Below, piece after piece: positions 1-12,415 of a DNA stretch of 64,000 nt. The notes under the pieces are model-generated. The model made no database searches. It was not told where the DNA came from and saw nothing but the letters and a program-made list of their open reading frames with translations. Source of the DNA: Maratus speciosus (lineage: Eukaryota; Arthropoda; Arachnida; Araneae; Salticidae); assembly GCA_963932465.1 (NCBI GenBank), contig OZ010787.1, forward strand, positions 18,865,936 through 18,929,935, written 5' to 3'. How positions within the stretch are numbered: position 1 is the stretch's first letter; each line of letters opens with the position of its first letter. Made by a program: the position numbers and the translations under genes.

Positions 1-755
1 AATTGATTTCAACCTAGATGCAAATTGAACGTAATTTTCTGACGGTAATTTTTGCGTTTTCCGGAAATTATTTAAACACTCTTGCGCTGTAGGTTGAAAT
101 TCCTTTAAGACTATAGTTTTCAATTTATCATAACTAATCAACTCCTCCTCTGACAAATAAATCATTAAACTACTCGCTTTTTCACCGAGAATGTTTAGAA
201 GAATTTCTGCCTTAAACTCTTCGGGTACATTTTTAGTTTTGAACGCTTTTTCAAGTGATTGAAAGAAAAGATTAAATGACTCAGCTCTCGTCGGTACACG
301 AATAGTTAATGTTTTAACACTTTTAATAAAACTTTCAAGGTTATTGCTCACTATTTCCGTTTCCGATTTTTCTGTTAAGGACGACAAATTTTCGCGGTAA
401 CCTCTACGCACTTTGGCCAATTCTAATTCTTTTTCTAACTGAGCTAATTTAATTTTTTCAAATTCAGAATTTTGGGAAGGTTCTTTGCGAATATTTGCTA
501 TTTCTAACTCTTTTTCTAATTGCGCTAATTTAATTTTCTCTAATTCTAGTTTAGATTTCTCAGTTTCTTTTCGCGACTTATACTCCTCAACAACGAATTG
601 ACTACGTCTTTCATTAATTGCTCATTTGAGTAGTGCTCACTTTTCTCTATAATATCTCTCAACTCTATAATTTTACTGCTTTCAGGAGCAGTCAAACCTA
701 ATTCCTCAACAACAAGCTTAAGCTCGTCTTTATTTAAATGATCAATAATAGACAT
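1..755 (-). pseudogene. LTR-retrotransposon Gag, 5' part, frameshifted, runs off window
   Basis: Gag-like structural protein of a Ty3/Gypsy-type LTR retrotransposon. It starts with ATG at 755 and reads leftward. The N-terminal segment (MSIIDHLNKDELKLVVEELG) resembles the SAP-like N-terminus of Gag proteins repeated in spider genomes. That frame stops at 546, but a neighbouring minus frame is open from about position 620 to the window edge at 1. The continuation holds a charged coiled-coil stretch with a twice-repeated KIKLAQLEKELE motif, then a helical region ending near residues YVQFASRL, typical of the retrotransposon gag domain. A single frameshift at roughly 600-625 therefore separates the two parts. 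Protease, RT and integrase would lie left of the window. The frame and family are seen; the host group is inferred. Confidence 0.75.
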
Positions 756-1029
756 AATTTAACTAAATCAAAACTAGGAAAATTGCTCTTACCTCAGTCG
801 CTGCGGTAATCACGAAGTAGATTTAGCTGTATAACTCCACGGGCACATTTATAAAAATAATATCTCAACACTGAATTCTTCTTAGTCACCAACTTCTCTT
901 ATTAGGCACAAATTATCACGACACTCTCACAACAAAGGTGAACTAAACATCTTTAAGCACAAACAGAAACTAAATCACATACTGTTCGAATTTGTTCTTG
1001 TTATCGAAAGCACACGAATTATTTTAATT

Positions 1030-1310
1030 ATACTCCTCCGTTGGGTCGACGGACCTTGAAGAATAACTCACACTTTAACACAAATTATTTAAAGGCGCTG
1101 GTTTCTTTATGTAACACTTTATTTAACACAGAAGCAGCGCACCGCCGCTTTCTCCGACACTCACATGAGCTTGTTCAGCAACCACGACCAGGTCGACCGG
1201 GCGCGAAGGAGACTGGGGCATATGGAGTGAATTTATATTGTTGTTGATTTTGTCCGTTCTGTGGATCGTGTGAACAGATTTCTACTGCTACCAGTCAGGA
1301 ACATTGGAGT
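1030..1310 (-). other. Probable 5' LTR / promoter region of the gag element
   Basis: GC-richer block directly upstream of the gag start. On the minus strand a TATA-like AATATAAAT (about 1229-1238) is followed about 110 bp later by a polyadenylation signal AATAAA (1118-1123). This order is expected inside an LTR. The exact LTR ends, the primer-binding site and the TSD could not be fixed because the 3' LTR is outside the window. Confidence 0.4.
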
Positions 1311-1327
1311 GTTGTTTACGTTTTCAC

Positions 1328-1525
1328 TCATGACGTATTTGTTGGAAACAAACGGCTGCCATATCATTTTCAATATAATTCCTTGAAAAGGTTATCAATG
1401 CATATAAAGTATTAAAACACTTTTAGCTCTGAGAATAACTATAATATAAAGCTATGAAAAAAAATAGAAAATACAATTTAGCGACCGTTTGTTTGGAGTC
1501 AGTTTACAAGCAAAACGTCATGACT
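1328..1525. repeat. Short inverted repeat
   Basis: An imperfect inverted repeat of about 35 bp per arm (1328-1362 against 1484-1525). It is built around CATGACGT and a GTTTG-type core, with about 120 bp of AT-rich spacer. It lies just outside the presumed LTR, so it probably belongs to older host or MITE sequence. Confidence 0.4.
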
Positions 1526-3132
1526 GACGTCACGACTGGAAGCATTTATTTAAATCATAGAAAACGTCACCCGTATTTATAATATTTCTCTGTGAAATAT
1601 AGTTGTAATAAACAGGCGAAATATAGAAATTGTTATAAAAAATAAAATACTCCTATAGACGGGTTGCACATGACGTCACGTGCCTAAAATCGCTTCATAT
1701 GGCGCCCAAATATAAGGCAAATATGGTGCTCTCCATTTGATCTTTTAGACTTATTTGCACTATAATAATTAAAATAAGGAATCTCTAAATTAAAGAGAAA
1801 GATACCACGTGCTTTTAACGGCAAACGGGGAGTTCTGTGCTTCAGAAGCTACAGTATCTGTCGTTGCTAATAGCAACGCAATAGTCAATGCAAGGGGTCT
1901 ATTGATTTGAACAGAAATATTCTTCAATATCAAGACATTACTAGTTAAGATTTAAAGACTCCCATTTCTAATTAAAAATTAAACTTTATTCCATGTCAAA
2001 AGTCGCACCCTGCCTTTAATACTTTGGATTTGTTGATAAAACAAAATTAATAATCACACATAAAAAATATTATTTCTTTTTTTTTCTAGATCCTGAGGAA
2101 ACAAAATAACTTCATAAAACACATACACAACATTTAAACATTAATAGCACGGTAGTTTTTCAATGGAATGAAATATAGCCAGGCATCCATCAACAATTTC
2201 TAAAGATATTTGATTTTTCATTATTATAAATTACCAGTTTAATTCAAAATATTAACTATCTAAATTTCAAACTTTTTCAAATTATTTATATCTGTTTCTT
2301 CTCTGTTTACATATTGTTAGTTAAAAGATATCACTAAATTTAAGCAATATATTAATAATTTACACTGGTACAGCAAAGAGGGAGGAGGGGGGATTTTAGA
2401 GTTAAAACCACTCCCAGAGCATTTAAAAACTAATAAGATATATACAGAACTCCTTCTGTTAAGATAAATATATGATGTGTAAAAAATACTTAATATATTT
2501 TCTAAACATTACCTTATATGCAAATATAAAATAAATGAACCTGTTCATTTTATAAGCAACAATGATTCGAAATCCCTCCCAGATAGGGATTGTGGCTGCT
2601 CACCGTGCATGAGAATAAATTATAAGATTAATCTCAATAAAAGCACGCATAAATTAAAAAAATTTCAGGAAAAATACAGAATGTTATATACTATTGATCA
2701 TTTTATTAAGTAAAAATTTAACTACTCACTTGTCTTGTTTTGTAAGTTATTTGGTACAAATTTTTTTCGTGTTCTTGATATAAGCTAAGGAAACATTTCA
2801 CCATACTAGGGGTTTAGCGGACATTTTGCTTTGGCCCAATCAATTGACAACTTTCATTCTTACATTCATGTGAACGAAGACTTTCGATGTCAAGAAATAA
2901 CGTTGAGCATACATCGCAAAGAAAACCTAAATTATTATTATTGTTCATAATTACAGATACCAAAACAATTTTTAATTAAAAAAAGTTATGAACACAAGAT
3001 TAGCAACAGAACTGCGGTTTTTTGAATAAATTAATTCAAAAGAAATCCAAACTGCAGTTTATTTACACTGCATAAATCTCTAACGTAGCCATAACAAGAA
3101 AAGTACAGGTAAATTTACAACTCAACAAAAAG
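1526..3132. other. AT-rich non-coding stretch
   Basis: No ORF of note and no clear transposon ends. A slightly GC-richer patch with CRE-like TGACGTCA words lies near 1670-1890. Confidence 0.6.
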
Positions 3133-3500
3133 CCCAATCACGTGATCAAATCGCCCACAAAATTTTTATGGGCCAAGTGATCTCGGTCCGAACGGAAAAT
3201 CTGTTGTTTTTCAGCGTTGATCAGGCGAAATGAGATCACGTGATAAATGTTTTGGGGTTTTGTGCGATTGAAAAAAAACATATATTCCTACTCCAAAAAC
3301 CAATTTTTTGGGAGGATAAAGACGTATAGTCGCTAGCTTCATTTATTCTGATCCATAGAAACAGGTAATTAATTCAAATAATTCTTTAATTTCAAATTTC
3401 CGCGCTTTGATGGAGACCCACTCCATGCAGAATATCTTCTTTCGACCGGGCGCTCCGTTTGGCGTCTGTGAACAAGCTCACATCTCAACACAATACTTAA
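3133..3500 (+). repeat. Dispersed repeat, copy A
   Basis: Shares a run of segments in the same order with 5553-5955: AATCACGTGATCAAATCGCC, GATCACGTGAT-like words, GGAGGATAAAGA with TATAGTCG, and an ACTCCATG block followed by a GC-rich tail. The copies are clearly diverged. The family is not recognised. Confidence 0.6.
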
Positions 3501-4130
3501 GCTTACTTCACTTCACTTCAGATGTTAGTCACTGAGATTTTAATTATAGGGGGCGCGGCATGTCTCGCTACATGGAACAACCACAATTAAGGAATAAATA
3601 TAGTGAAATCTTCTTTGCGCATTACCCGAGATTTAAAGAAATCTGAAAATTACTGCAATAAAATGGCAATATTATATATACTAAATTCATTCCTTTTTTT
3701 TTCTTTTTATTACCCCTTTTCTTCCACATTTTAAGCTTTCTTTTTCATATTTTATTTATCTGCTTCATACATAAGCGTAAAAAAGGAATTCCACTGTATT
3801 TAATATTACTAACGTTGGAATAATTATAAAATAAATAAATAAATATATAAACGTTTATGAGAGATGGCGAACTTAAATTTACGAAACATCTTTTTAATAA
3901 TAAATAATGCATTTTTTTAATTGTCTTAAATTTTGCCATTCTTTTACATTTAAATTAATGCCTCAGCAAAATTATCATATTCAAGAGCACAAAAATTACG
4001 CAAATGAGTGTCTTATTCATGATTACTGACGCCTGGTCGATCATTATTTAAGTATCCGATTCTTGGCATGGTGTTCGTGACGTCAGAAAATTGTGCCCCT
4101 TTGAGCCCACTCATTACTCTGCGTGCTATA
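3501..4130. other. AT-rich non-coding stretch
   Basis: No supported gene. The 64-codon ORF on the minus strand at 3745-3939 is low-complexity and has no recognisable motif. Confidence 0.5.
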
Positions 4131-4532
4131 TCACTTGAATAAGGAAAGGGCAGCTGACGTCACTGTTGGTTGAATTACTGTTGGTCAGCAAGAAAAACCT
4201 GTTCATTCATTATGACTCCTACCTTTACACATGAGCTAGGGAAATTTGATTGGTCTACGTTTAACATGTCTCTGATATGATTGGTTTACGTCGCCAAGAC
4301 TATTCCTGCAGTGATCGTTATGACAAAAATGTAGTTGGTAGATTGGTTGACGGAAGTGTTTGTTTGAGTGTGTTCAAGCTGCACGCGCGTTACGCGCGCG
4401 AGCTCAGGAGACAGGAACATGGAGTGGGTAAATATCATGGATGGAATAACACGTAGTGTATTCAGGAACAGATGATGGATTTGATTAATTATGGTGCTAA
4501 TTATAAAGATATTTTGTAACAAAACGAAAGTG

Positions 4533-4599
4533 TGCTAGATGGCTGAATGGATAAGGCAGTGAACTCGAGGCTCTGGGTTCGAATCCTTCCAGTCCCACA
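4533..4599 (+). pseudogene. tRNA-like sequence with Pol III boxes (tRNA pseudogene or SINE head)
   Basis: An A-box-like TGGCTGAATGG at 4540-4550 is followed by a canonical B box GGTTCGAATCC at 4576-4586. A run of T's at 4612-4620 could terminate Pol III. The spacing between the boxes is about 8 nt shorter than in a normal tRNA, the anticodon stem cannot be drawn, and the T-stem pairs poorly. It is therefore read as a tRNA relic or tRNA-derived SINE head, not a functional tRNA. Confidence 0.5.
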
Positions 4600-5552
4600 T
4601 TGTAATCATAATTTTTTTTTATTTTGTTTATTGGTTGTTTTATATTATGAAGATATATTTTTTATTTTTATTATACAGAGGCACGTGTATTTTTATTATA
4701 ATAATAAAATATTTATTTAAATGTGAGAAAATTAGGTATTTCGAGATGAAAGTTTTACATCTGAACGCCTTTTAAATATTTAAAGTTTCGTTTCTAAGTG
4801 ATTATATATGTATATGTATAATGATATAAACATTAAGCAAATCCAAATGAAAAAATAACATATATTGGGCAAAAATATCCTTTTGCACGTAGGATAATTC
4901 CTTGATTTTCTTTTTTTTTCTTTTTTTTTTTTTTTTTAATACTTTACGAATGAATTTTTATCGAGACTAGGCTGGAAATCATATTTTACTTTGAACATTA
5001 TAAAAATAAAATGTAATAGTTGTAGATTATTTTAACTAAAAATATCTGTAGATATATTTTTTAAAGAGATAAAATATATAGGTCTGCTGTCTAGTTTTGT
5101 AGTGAATAAAGTATGATTAGAATGTTTATAAATTTTCTACTGAAAGTATAAGTAAGTATTTTGCTTATACTAACAGAATTTTGAATGCCATTTATTTCTC
5201 ATGTTTTATGATGTATTTTGGTCTGTTATCCACACGGTATTAAAATATGCAATAATAAAATAAGAAATATATATATTAAAACCTTCTCTGAAAAACTGTC
5301 TAACTAACAGTGCAAATTCCATTGAAATCCATCCAGTATAGTAGATTACAAACAAATCTCATATGTTGATATCACAATCTTGGTTTACTAACAGCATTCT
5401 ATTTGTCACAGAAGTTATAAATCAACTGATAAATCATTTTTAAATAAATAAAAAGAAAATTGTTAAAAAGTTAAAATTTTTAGATCACCAGTTGAATTCT
5501 TAAATTGTATCAATCAACCTACCAAACAATGCACAACCAATAACACATAAGC

Positions 5553-5955
5553 AGAAAACGCACAATCACGTGATCAAATCGCCCACACAATTTTTTTGAG
5601 CAGCTTGAGCGGAGTTTGTGTGCGGTTGGTTAACTAATTTTAAATGCTAAATGGGCTAAAGTAGATAAAGAAGGTCACGTGATGTTTTTCCCGACTATTT
5701 TAGATTTTATCTGAGTGAACATAGGCATGTAGTCCTATTACGAAAACCATGTTTTGGAAGGATAAAGAAATATAGTCGTTGGTTTTACCTTTTTTGAACC
5801 ATTAAAGATAATGAAATAATTGAATTATGTTAAAATTCCTTTCTTCGATAAGACCTACTCCATGACATAAACTTCTGAGCGCGCGCGCGGCGCGAAATGC
5901 ACTTCTGAACACACTCCTAGTAAACATGCCCTTTCCTTATACTTGAAAAAACTTG
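5553..5955 (+). repeat. Dispersed repeat, copy B
   Basis: Diverged direct copy of 3133-3500. It ends with an alternating CG-rich tract (GCGCGCGCGCGGCGCG near 5880) that copy A lacks. Confidence 0.55.
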
Positions 5956-5981
5956 TCCTGCTGACAGAAGAAAGTCTAGAG

Positions 5982-7282
5982 CAGGGACGGCGAACCTATA
6001 GCATGTGTGCCGTAAGTGGCACTGTGCAGATTTTTTTTGGCACGGCATACATCATATTGGCACATCATATTGGCATACATCATATTGGCACGGCATAGGC
6101 TTTACATCAAAATAATATTAGAATTTCACAAATTGCATTAATTAATCTAGACGTTTATCTAAATTCGATTAGTTCGGTTGTTTGTCATTGTCGTACAGAT
6201 TGAAGAAACTGAAACATAGCTTAACCCTTTAGCGCGCAGCTATGCATGTATGCAAACAACAGTGTTTTAATTAAAAAAATATATATATTCGTATATACCT
6301 AATTCACACCAGAAAATTAAAATAGCAATATTTGCTTTAATAAATAACGGACATTCCGTATTTAAATAAAGCGAAATGAACCATTGCAACTTTCTGGTGT
6401 AAAGTCAGATTATCTGAACTACGTAATTTCTAGAACGTATTCTATCATGGGAATTAAAAGGTTAAAGGTTAAGTTTTATAAAATAAATAATTATATAAAA
6501 TAAAGTATTTGGAGACATACTTATTAAAATATTTACTAATTTGCAATATTTTAGCGTAAATCAGTCACCCGACAGTAGTTTTTACTTGCATTGCAGATGT
6601 GCAACAGAAGAAAAGATTGACGCATTATATGAAAAATGTATCTCTGACTTTTTTCATTATTTTCCCTGTGTAATAAACCTTTCAGAGAATCATATATATT
6701 TTTTTCGAAACAAAATAAAAAATCGCGCATTTAAGGATTAATGTATCTCAATCTAGCGCAATATTGCCTCACAAAATTTTAAGAATAAGAGAGAATTCAG
6801 ATATTATCGCAAAAGAAAGATTGGAAGTCATTATAAGAAAAATACCGATGGTAAAATTATAACAACTTGGAATTCAATTCCATACACTATAAGCTGTAGT
6901 TTCTGGCGCTTGCTATTTTTGCAATTTTTTCTGCTAGACATCCTTTTTAGAAATAAATAACATGAAAAATTCCAGTAAAAAAAATCATGTCAAATGAGTC
7001 CAATTCAACTTGCATTCTCTTGAAAATAACAAAGTACGAAGGCGATATAAATTATTTGGCATCTAACATGAGACAACAGAAACAATATTTTTAAAATAAA
7101 TTTCCAAAGTATAACATCAAATATTACCCATATTTTTTTAATGCTAAAAACAAAATTTTAAGTAATTTTGATTCATTATTATTTGATCCATTAAAATTTT
7201 TTATTGTTGGCACGTCATGATCACGTAAAATGTATTTCTGGAAAAATTTGGCACGTGGCTGTGAAAAGGTTAACCGTCCCTG
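5982..7282. mobile_element. Non-autonomous hAT-type element, 1.3 kb
   Basis: The ends are CAGGGACGGCGAACC on the left and, inverted, CAGGGACGGTTAACC on the right. This matches the CAGGG(A/G)CGG style of hAT termini. The element is flanked by a perfect 8-bp TSD GTCTAGAG (5974-5981 and 7283-7290), the expected hAT length. Inside the left end are short tandem units around CATCATATTGGCA. No transposase frame is recognisable; the longest internal ORF (6541-6741) has no known motif. The intact TSD suggests a comparatively recent insertion. Confidence 0.85.
6225..6461. mobile_element. Possible TTAA-flanked MITE nested in the hAT element
   Basis: TTAA at 6221-6224 is followed by CCCTTTAGCGCG. The right side reads CATGGGAATTAAAAGG followed by TTAA (6462-6465). 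TTAA flanks with CCC-type ends fit piggyBac-like MITEs, but the terminal repeats match over only about 8 bp. Confidence 0.35.
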
Positions 7283-7290
7283 GTCTAGAG

Positions 7291-8590
7291 AGTCTTTTTG
7301 CTCGGTTTTGCTTTAATAGGCTTGTCATATCGGAGGATATAGCATTAATTTTGGCATGTAGAAAATCACTTTTCAGATTTAACTTAAGCATATGTAATCG
7401 AGATTTTTTTTTTTTTCGTCTTCTTTTAAAACTTTAAATATACTACTTAATCAGGTATATACACCCTAACATGATTGCCTGTTACTTCAATCGGAATAAT
7501 ATACGATATTTTTTAGTGGAATGAATATTTAAATATTTTAAAGGATATATATTTTTTAATGTTGTAAATTAACAATCCTATAGTTTTTTTAATGCCTTTG
7601 TTATATGCAAAAAAAAAAAAAAAAAAAAAAATGTAATTTTTAAAATTACACCAAATCTTTTTTTTAATCAGAGTTAAATTTTCTAGGCGGCATTATCGTT
7701 TTTATTGCAAGCGGATCATTATCCACACAATCCCATTTAATGTTTTGAATTACTGGAGACGTTCTAAAAATGGTCTTAAAACTATTACATTAAAAATCAA
7801 CTGGAATGAATATTACTGTTTTCTTTTTATTATTTAATTCTATTTATTAGGAAATTAACTGCGAGAATGTTTTCTCCTAAACAAACTTTTATTTTTAATT
7901 ATATGCACTTATGTTCAAAAATTAAAGTTAAGTGACCGGACGCTTTCGATTTTACGCGTTTTGTCGAATACCTACTGAAGTTCTTGAACTTCCAGCATGT
8001 AAAGAACATGTTTGACTTCATATTTCTCAGGGAATATTTAGTCGGGAGAACAATTAGGGGATAGTAATAAATTTAATAATAAAATAACGCTTGCGATCAT
8101 CCATCTAACAGAAAATGATCAAAATAGTTCGTTACTGTATTAAATGACTATGTAAGTCCTGTTCAACGTTTGCGTGCATTTGTGAAAGCATAACACTCAT
8201 ATTCGTGAAGATGTTAACGTTCCTGTGAAAAATTCAACATTTTTTTGTTTATAGCATACAGAGTTTTCAACCAAATTTAATATAACTTTCCGAAAACCTG
8301 ACAAAAAACACTAGAGACAGTATACTGCCATTAAAATATGAATATATTGAATATTTGATGAGATATGGGCATTTGTATGAAATAATTTTTAACTGCACAT
8401 GCATTGAAGATTCCAAAATTTTTATTTCATAATTTGGTAGTCAGATTTTTTGGGTAACTTTTATAAAATGTCTAGTCAAATAGTGTGAAAACTCAGAAAG
8501 ATACAGTGAGCTGATTAAAAAATTGTGGAAAATCTCTTATAATAAAGCTACTTTAGAGTTATCAGAGAGCATTGTGTTTGTAATTCTGTT
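7291..8590. other. AT-rich non-coding stretch
   Basis: Poly-A at about 7609-7630. Nothing else supportable. Confidence 0.6.
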
Positions 8591-8640
8591 ATACATTCTA
8601 ATGACGACTCAATGAAGGAGTCGAAACATATCAATATAGG
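8591..8640 (+). ncRNA. Decayed hammerhead-ribozyme-like motif (PLE remnant)
   Basis: CTAATGA (8598-8604), one extra C, stem II GACTC/GAGTC (8606-8610 with 8618-8622), then GAAAC (8623-8627) and ATATC (8628-8632). The layout is the same as in the PLE ribozymes at 38.4 and 40.8 kb. Stem II has a different but still complementary sequence, and GCGTC is replaced by ATATC, as CpG decay would give. Flanks TATACATT and AATATAGG could form part of stem I. Short and degraded. Confidence 0.4.
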
Positions 8641-8789
8641 TTTTTAATATATTTTTAATGTGTTTTTAGTAAAGTAACGTCTTTTAAGCAAATAAATATT
8701 TTTAATATATGTTTTTGACTTTTCCGTTTGGAATATATATTATTGTGATATGGTTATTAGTAGACGTAGTTAAGACTTATTACTCTTAT

Positions 8790-9660
8790 TTATACTTACA
8801 TTTTTAAAGTCCCTTTACACGAACACTCAAAATATTTCCTTTACATTATGGTCTATGGAGAAAAGTCGTTCGCGGTGTATTTTAATGATGTTATACTATT
8901 GCAAACATAATGAAAATGATATGGTATTCTTCGGTGCACTAAACACTCTTTTTGTATAATATGGAATGCAAAGCACTTATAATTCATTTACAGGTTCACA
9001 CAAAAGTGTTCGGTTAGATAGTGGTCTCTGAAGAAAAATCGTTTGCGGTGTATTTTAATGATGTTACACTATTTCAAGCATGGTGAAATTTATATACATT
9101 GTTTGGTGCATAGGAGTTATCGTTCATTTACAGGGACACACAAAATATGTTGGTTACAATACTGTCTATGAGTAATAAAAGCTGGAAGTACGTTTTCGGT
9201 TGCGGTACGTGTTTTAAAATTAACTAAATTTTTGTATACTACGTGGTGTGTATAATTTCTATAGATCATATACAGCGTTACATAAGATAATTCGTACGCA
9301 TTATTGTGTATGTACGTGAATTGATTAAGAATATTTTTTAACTGAGTTATGCATTTTCCAGCTGAACTATATTTAATATACTAAGAGACTTTTTAGAATA
9401 TAAATTAATTCATATACAGGGCTACGTAAAGAACTCATTGATTGACGTTTATGAATGGTAATTAATGGATAATAAATAGGTTTTTAGTTGTGTTGTGCTT
9501 TTTTCCCGGGAATTAAATTATAATTTAAAATGAGGCGTGTTTAAAAATCTGTAGCTAATATACAGGATTGTACAATATTATTCGTGTGCATTTCCGTGGT
9601 TATACAAATCATCAGATCATGTTCAGAGATGCACAAAAGTGTTCGAGTATCTTTCTGGCT
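8790..9660. repeat. Degenerate tandem repeat, unit about 150-190 bp
   Basis: Recurring words recur in order: TTTACAGG-type block, (A)CACAAAA.TGTTCGG, a CTATG/CTCTG-GAAAA-TCGTT.GCGG block, then TGTATTTTAATGATGTTA. The first two units (about 8811-9000 and 9000-9165) align best; later units are strongly diverged. Unknown family. Confidence 0.55.
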
Positions 9661-12413
9661 GTAAACGATAATTGCTGAAATCTTGGTTTTGAAATATGTT
9701 ATGCGTTTTCTATGTTTACTTAGATATCTTATTTCATCTTTTTTTAATGGTAACGTTTCGTTTCAGTATCCTGGAACTGTTGAGAAATGTTTTATGTTCT
9801 ACGTTTGATGCATAATTTCTTTCCTTTTTTTATATAAAGATGATCTACTATACTTGCATCATAAGTAAGAAATTTGCAAATTGTAATTTTCAGTTAAATT
9901 ACACTTTAAATATAGTTTCTTATTTATAATAAAAAATTAATAAAACAAACATTATAAATTAATTTTTCTTCACGGACCGAATTTTCCAGTATACTTCAGT
10001 TTCTCTGTGAAGCCGATGAGGTTTTGATTAGATTTTTTTTTCAATTTCACGTTTTTTTTTATGATTTCACGCGTTAACGAAATAAATATATTTTTGGATT
10101 TCACGTATTAATTAAGTTGCCTTCGTTATGCTGATTGCTGTTTTAACGATTTATGGGACACGATTAAAGCCCCTCGTTTTAATGATGGTCGTATTAAGGA
10201 TTTACGACCGCGAAAAGAGAGAAAAAGTTTTTATTTTTCATCTTTGTTTTACATGTTTTTACTTTCATACTAAATTAATAAAATTTTTTACAATTTAAAA
10301 TTGTAAAACTTTAAAGTAATTCCGGACGGGTCTTCTAGTTTTAAGGAAACGTTTTCGCTTTTTTTGAAAATGTTCTTTCTCCTTTGAGTTCTTTTATTTA
10401 TTTGAGTTGTGCAACTGTAAGAATAAGTGTGGGATAATTTATTTAAAAAAAAAATAAAAGACCACATATATAATCAAAATAAATTTATTCTAATTAAATA
10501 CATATAGTAAATTACATTAGATATCCACTGTGAAATTCATTCTCTTATTATTTCCATTCACAAAATATTAAGATAGATAATTAGTACAACTTGCATACAT
10601 GAATGGTTCAATAATATTGATTGTGAATTATTCGTAATCCAGCTGTTTCAGAGTTCTTTTCAAGTGAAACAATAAGGACTTTTAATCTTCGAGAGTCACA
10701 TATTTTCTGTGTGAATCAAAGCAAATGAATAATTTGAATATCCGGTGTCAGTACTTACTCCTAGAAAAGAGAAAAGCATAGTTAATTAAAAGCATTTGCG
10801 CAAACATTTTTAATTAAGTTATAAGTTTTTGAAACAAACTATGACAAACACACGCTGAAATTTAGTCGAATTCAATTACATCAAACTATTTAGTTCCGCA
10901 TTTTACAGATTTTCTCAATTTTTATGATAAGTATGACTGCAAATTAATACATATTTTTTTCTTCTGAAAGACAATTACTTTTTTTTCTTAAGAAGAAAGT
11001 ATTGGATTCACGAAAAGATTTCACTTCCAGGTTTGATCGATTTGGACATTTTAGGATAGCCGTAATGCGATTTGGTTATTTTTGGGAAGATGTGGACTTG
11101 TTTGTCGGTGCGTTACACTAATTTTGTAGGCATTGTAATCAAGAAATCCCATAAAACTTCATATTTAGTTAGACTTTAAAATGAATTTGTATTACTTAGA
11201 TTTTGATGTATATTGTCAAACTGGTGGCGCTGCTATGCCGTGCATTTCAATATGTACATAATAGCTATATCTCGGCATTTTTGGGATGAAATTGTCCCAA
11301 ACTCAATGCAAAAAATGCTTATTATGAAAAGCTATACTTATCTAATTTTGGTTTTGGACCACTTGAGAATAGATGATGCTATGCTATGCCTTGTGCAATG
11401 AACATTATAGATGCATATCATTTTCCATTAGATAGAATTCTACAGTTCTGTCAAAAAAAAGTGATTACCGTTAAAAAAATTGTAAAAAGAGGGCCATTTG
11501 GTAAGTAGCTTAGGCATTATGAAGATTTAAAATTTAGAAATCTTAATGTTAAATTCATTTTCAATCGTTACAAAACAGATTGCAATGTGGGTAGACATTT
11601 TATCACAATTCAAAAACTACTCGACGGAATGAGCTGCAATTTTGATTTTGCATATTCGAAACTTCTAGATCAATGACTGTTTTTAAAAAAATCTAAGTTA
11701 AAATTCATATTCTTCTCTCGAACATTAATTTTTTTTTTCAACAATAGTTTTTGAAAATAAGTGTAAATTGTAAAATCAATACACCCTTAACTTAGTAAGG
11801 ATATATTAAAAGTTCTCTCATAGTCCTCCCAGGTGCATTTTAAGGGTGCGTCTTACGCATCGGAAAATACGGCAATTATTTTCACTATCAATATAAATTA
11901 AGTTTCATAAATCATCAAGATCTTAAGTTTAGCTTTACATACTATTTTAAGTAAAAAACATTAACAAATCATATTTATCTAATTAAAAAATGTCATTTTT
12001 GTATTCTATAAAGAAATTATTATTAAATTTAATATAAAAAATAAAAATTATAATTTTTTAAAGAAAATAATATTTTAAATTAATTTTAAGAAATTAAATG
12101 AAATTGATAAAACAACTATTTGATATTTTAAGTGCTCTCATGTACGAGAAAGGTATTAAAGAGATAAATTATTAACAAATGAAAACAATTTTTTACCTCC
12201 TTAAAACAATAAATAATAAAAATATATATAGCATTTCAATACATGCTTAGCTACCAACATTGAGTTTTTTTAAGCAAATAAATCTCTAAATTCCATTAAA
12301 TAAAATTAGTGATTAACCAAACGAAAACAAGAAACATTTCATTATATAGTTTTCTGGTTGTAATTGCTTTTGTTTGGCTAGTAAAAAGAAAGTAGGTAGC
12401 TATGTATGTGATA
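9661..12413. other. AT-rich non-coding stretch
   Basis: No gene or clear transposon ends. A short piece near 11835-11872 (GGGTGCGTCTTACGCATCGG then AAAATACGG) resembles short repeats also seen near 28171 and 58250 in this window. The 62-codon ORF at 11213 has no recognisable features. Confidence 0.55.
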
Positions 12414-12415
12414 TA

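Larger units (their letters stand above)
4131..5955. repeat. Large imperfect foldback around a tRNA-like relic
   Basis: Near the left edge is AATAAGGAAAGGGCA (about 4139-4153); near the right edge is its inverse, TGCCCTTTCCTTAT. A GC-rich GAGTGTGTTC...CATGGAGT block at 4375-4438 is matched in inverse orientation at 5850-5925. The right arm overlaps dispersed-repeat copy B. No transposase frame is visible inside. Confidence 0.5.
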
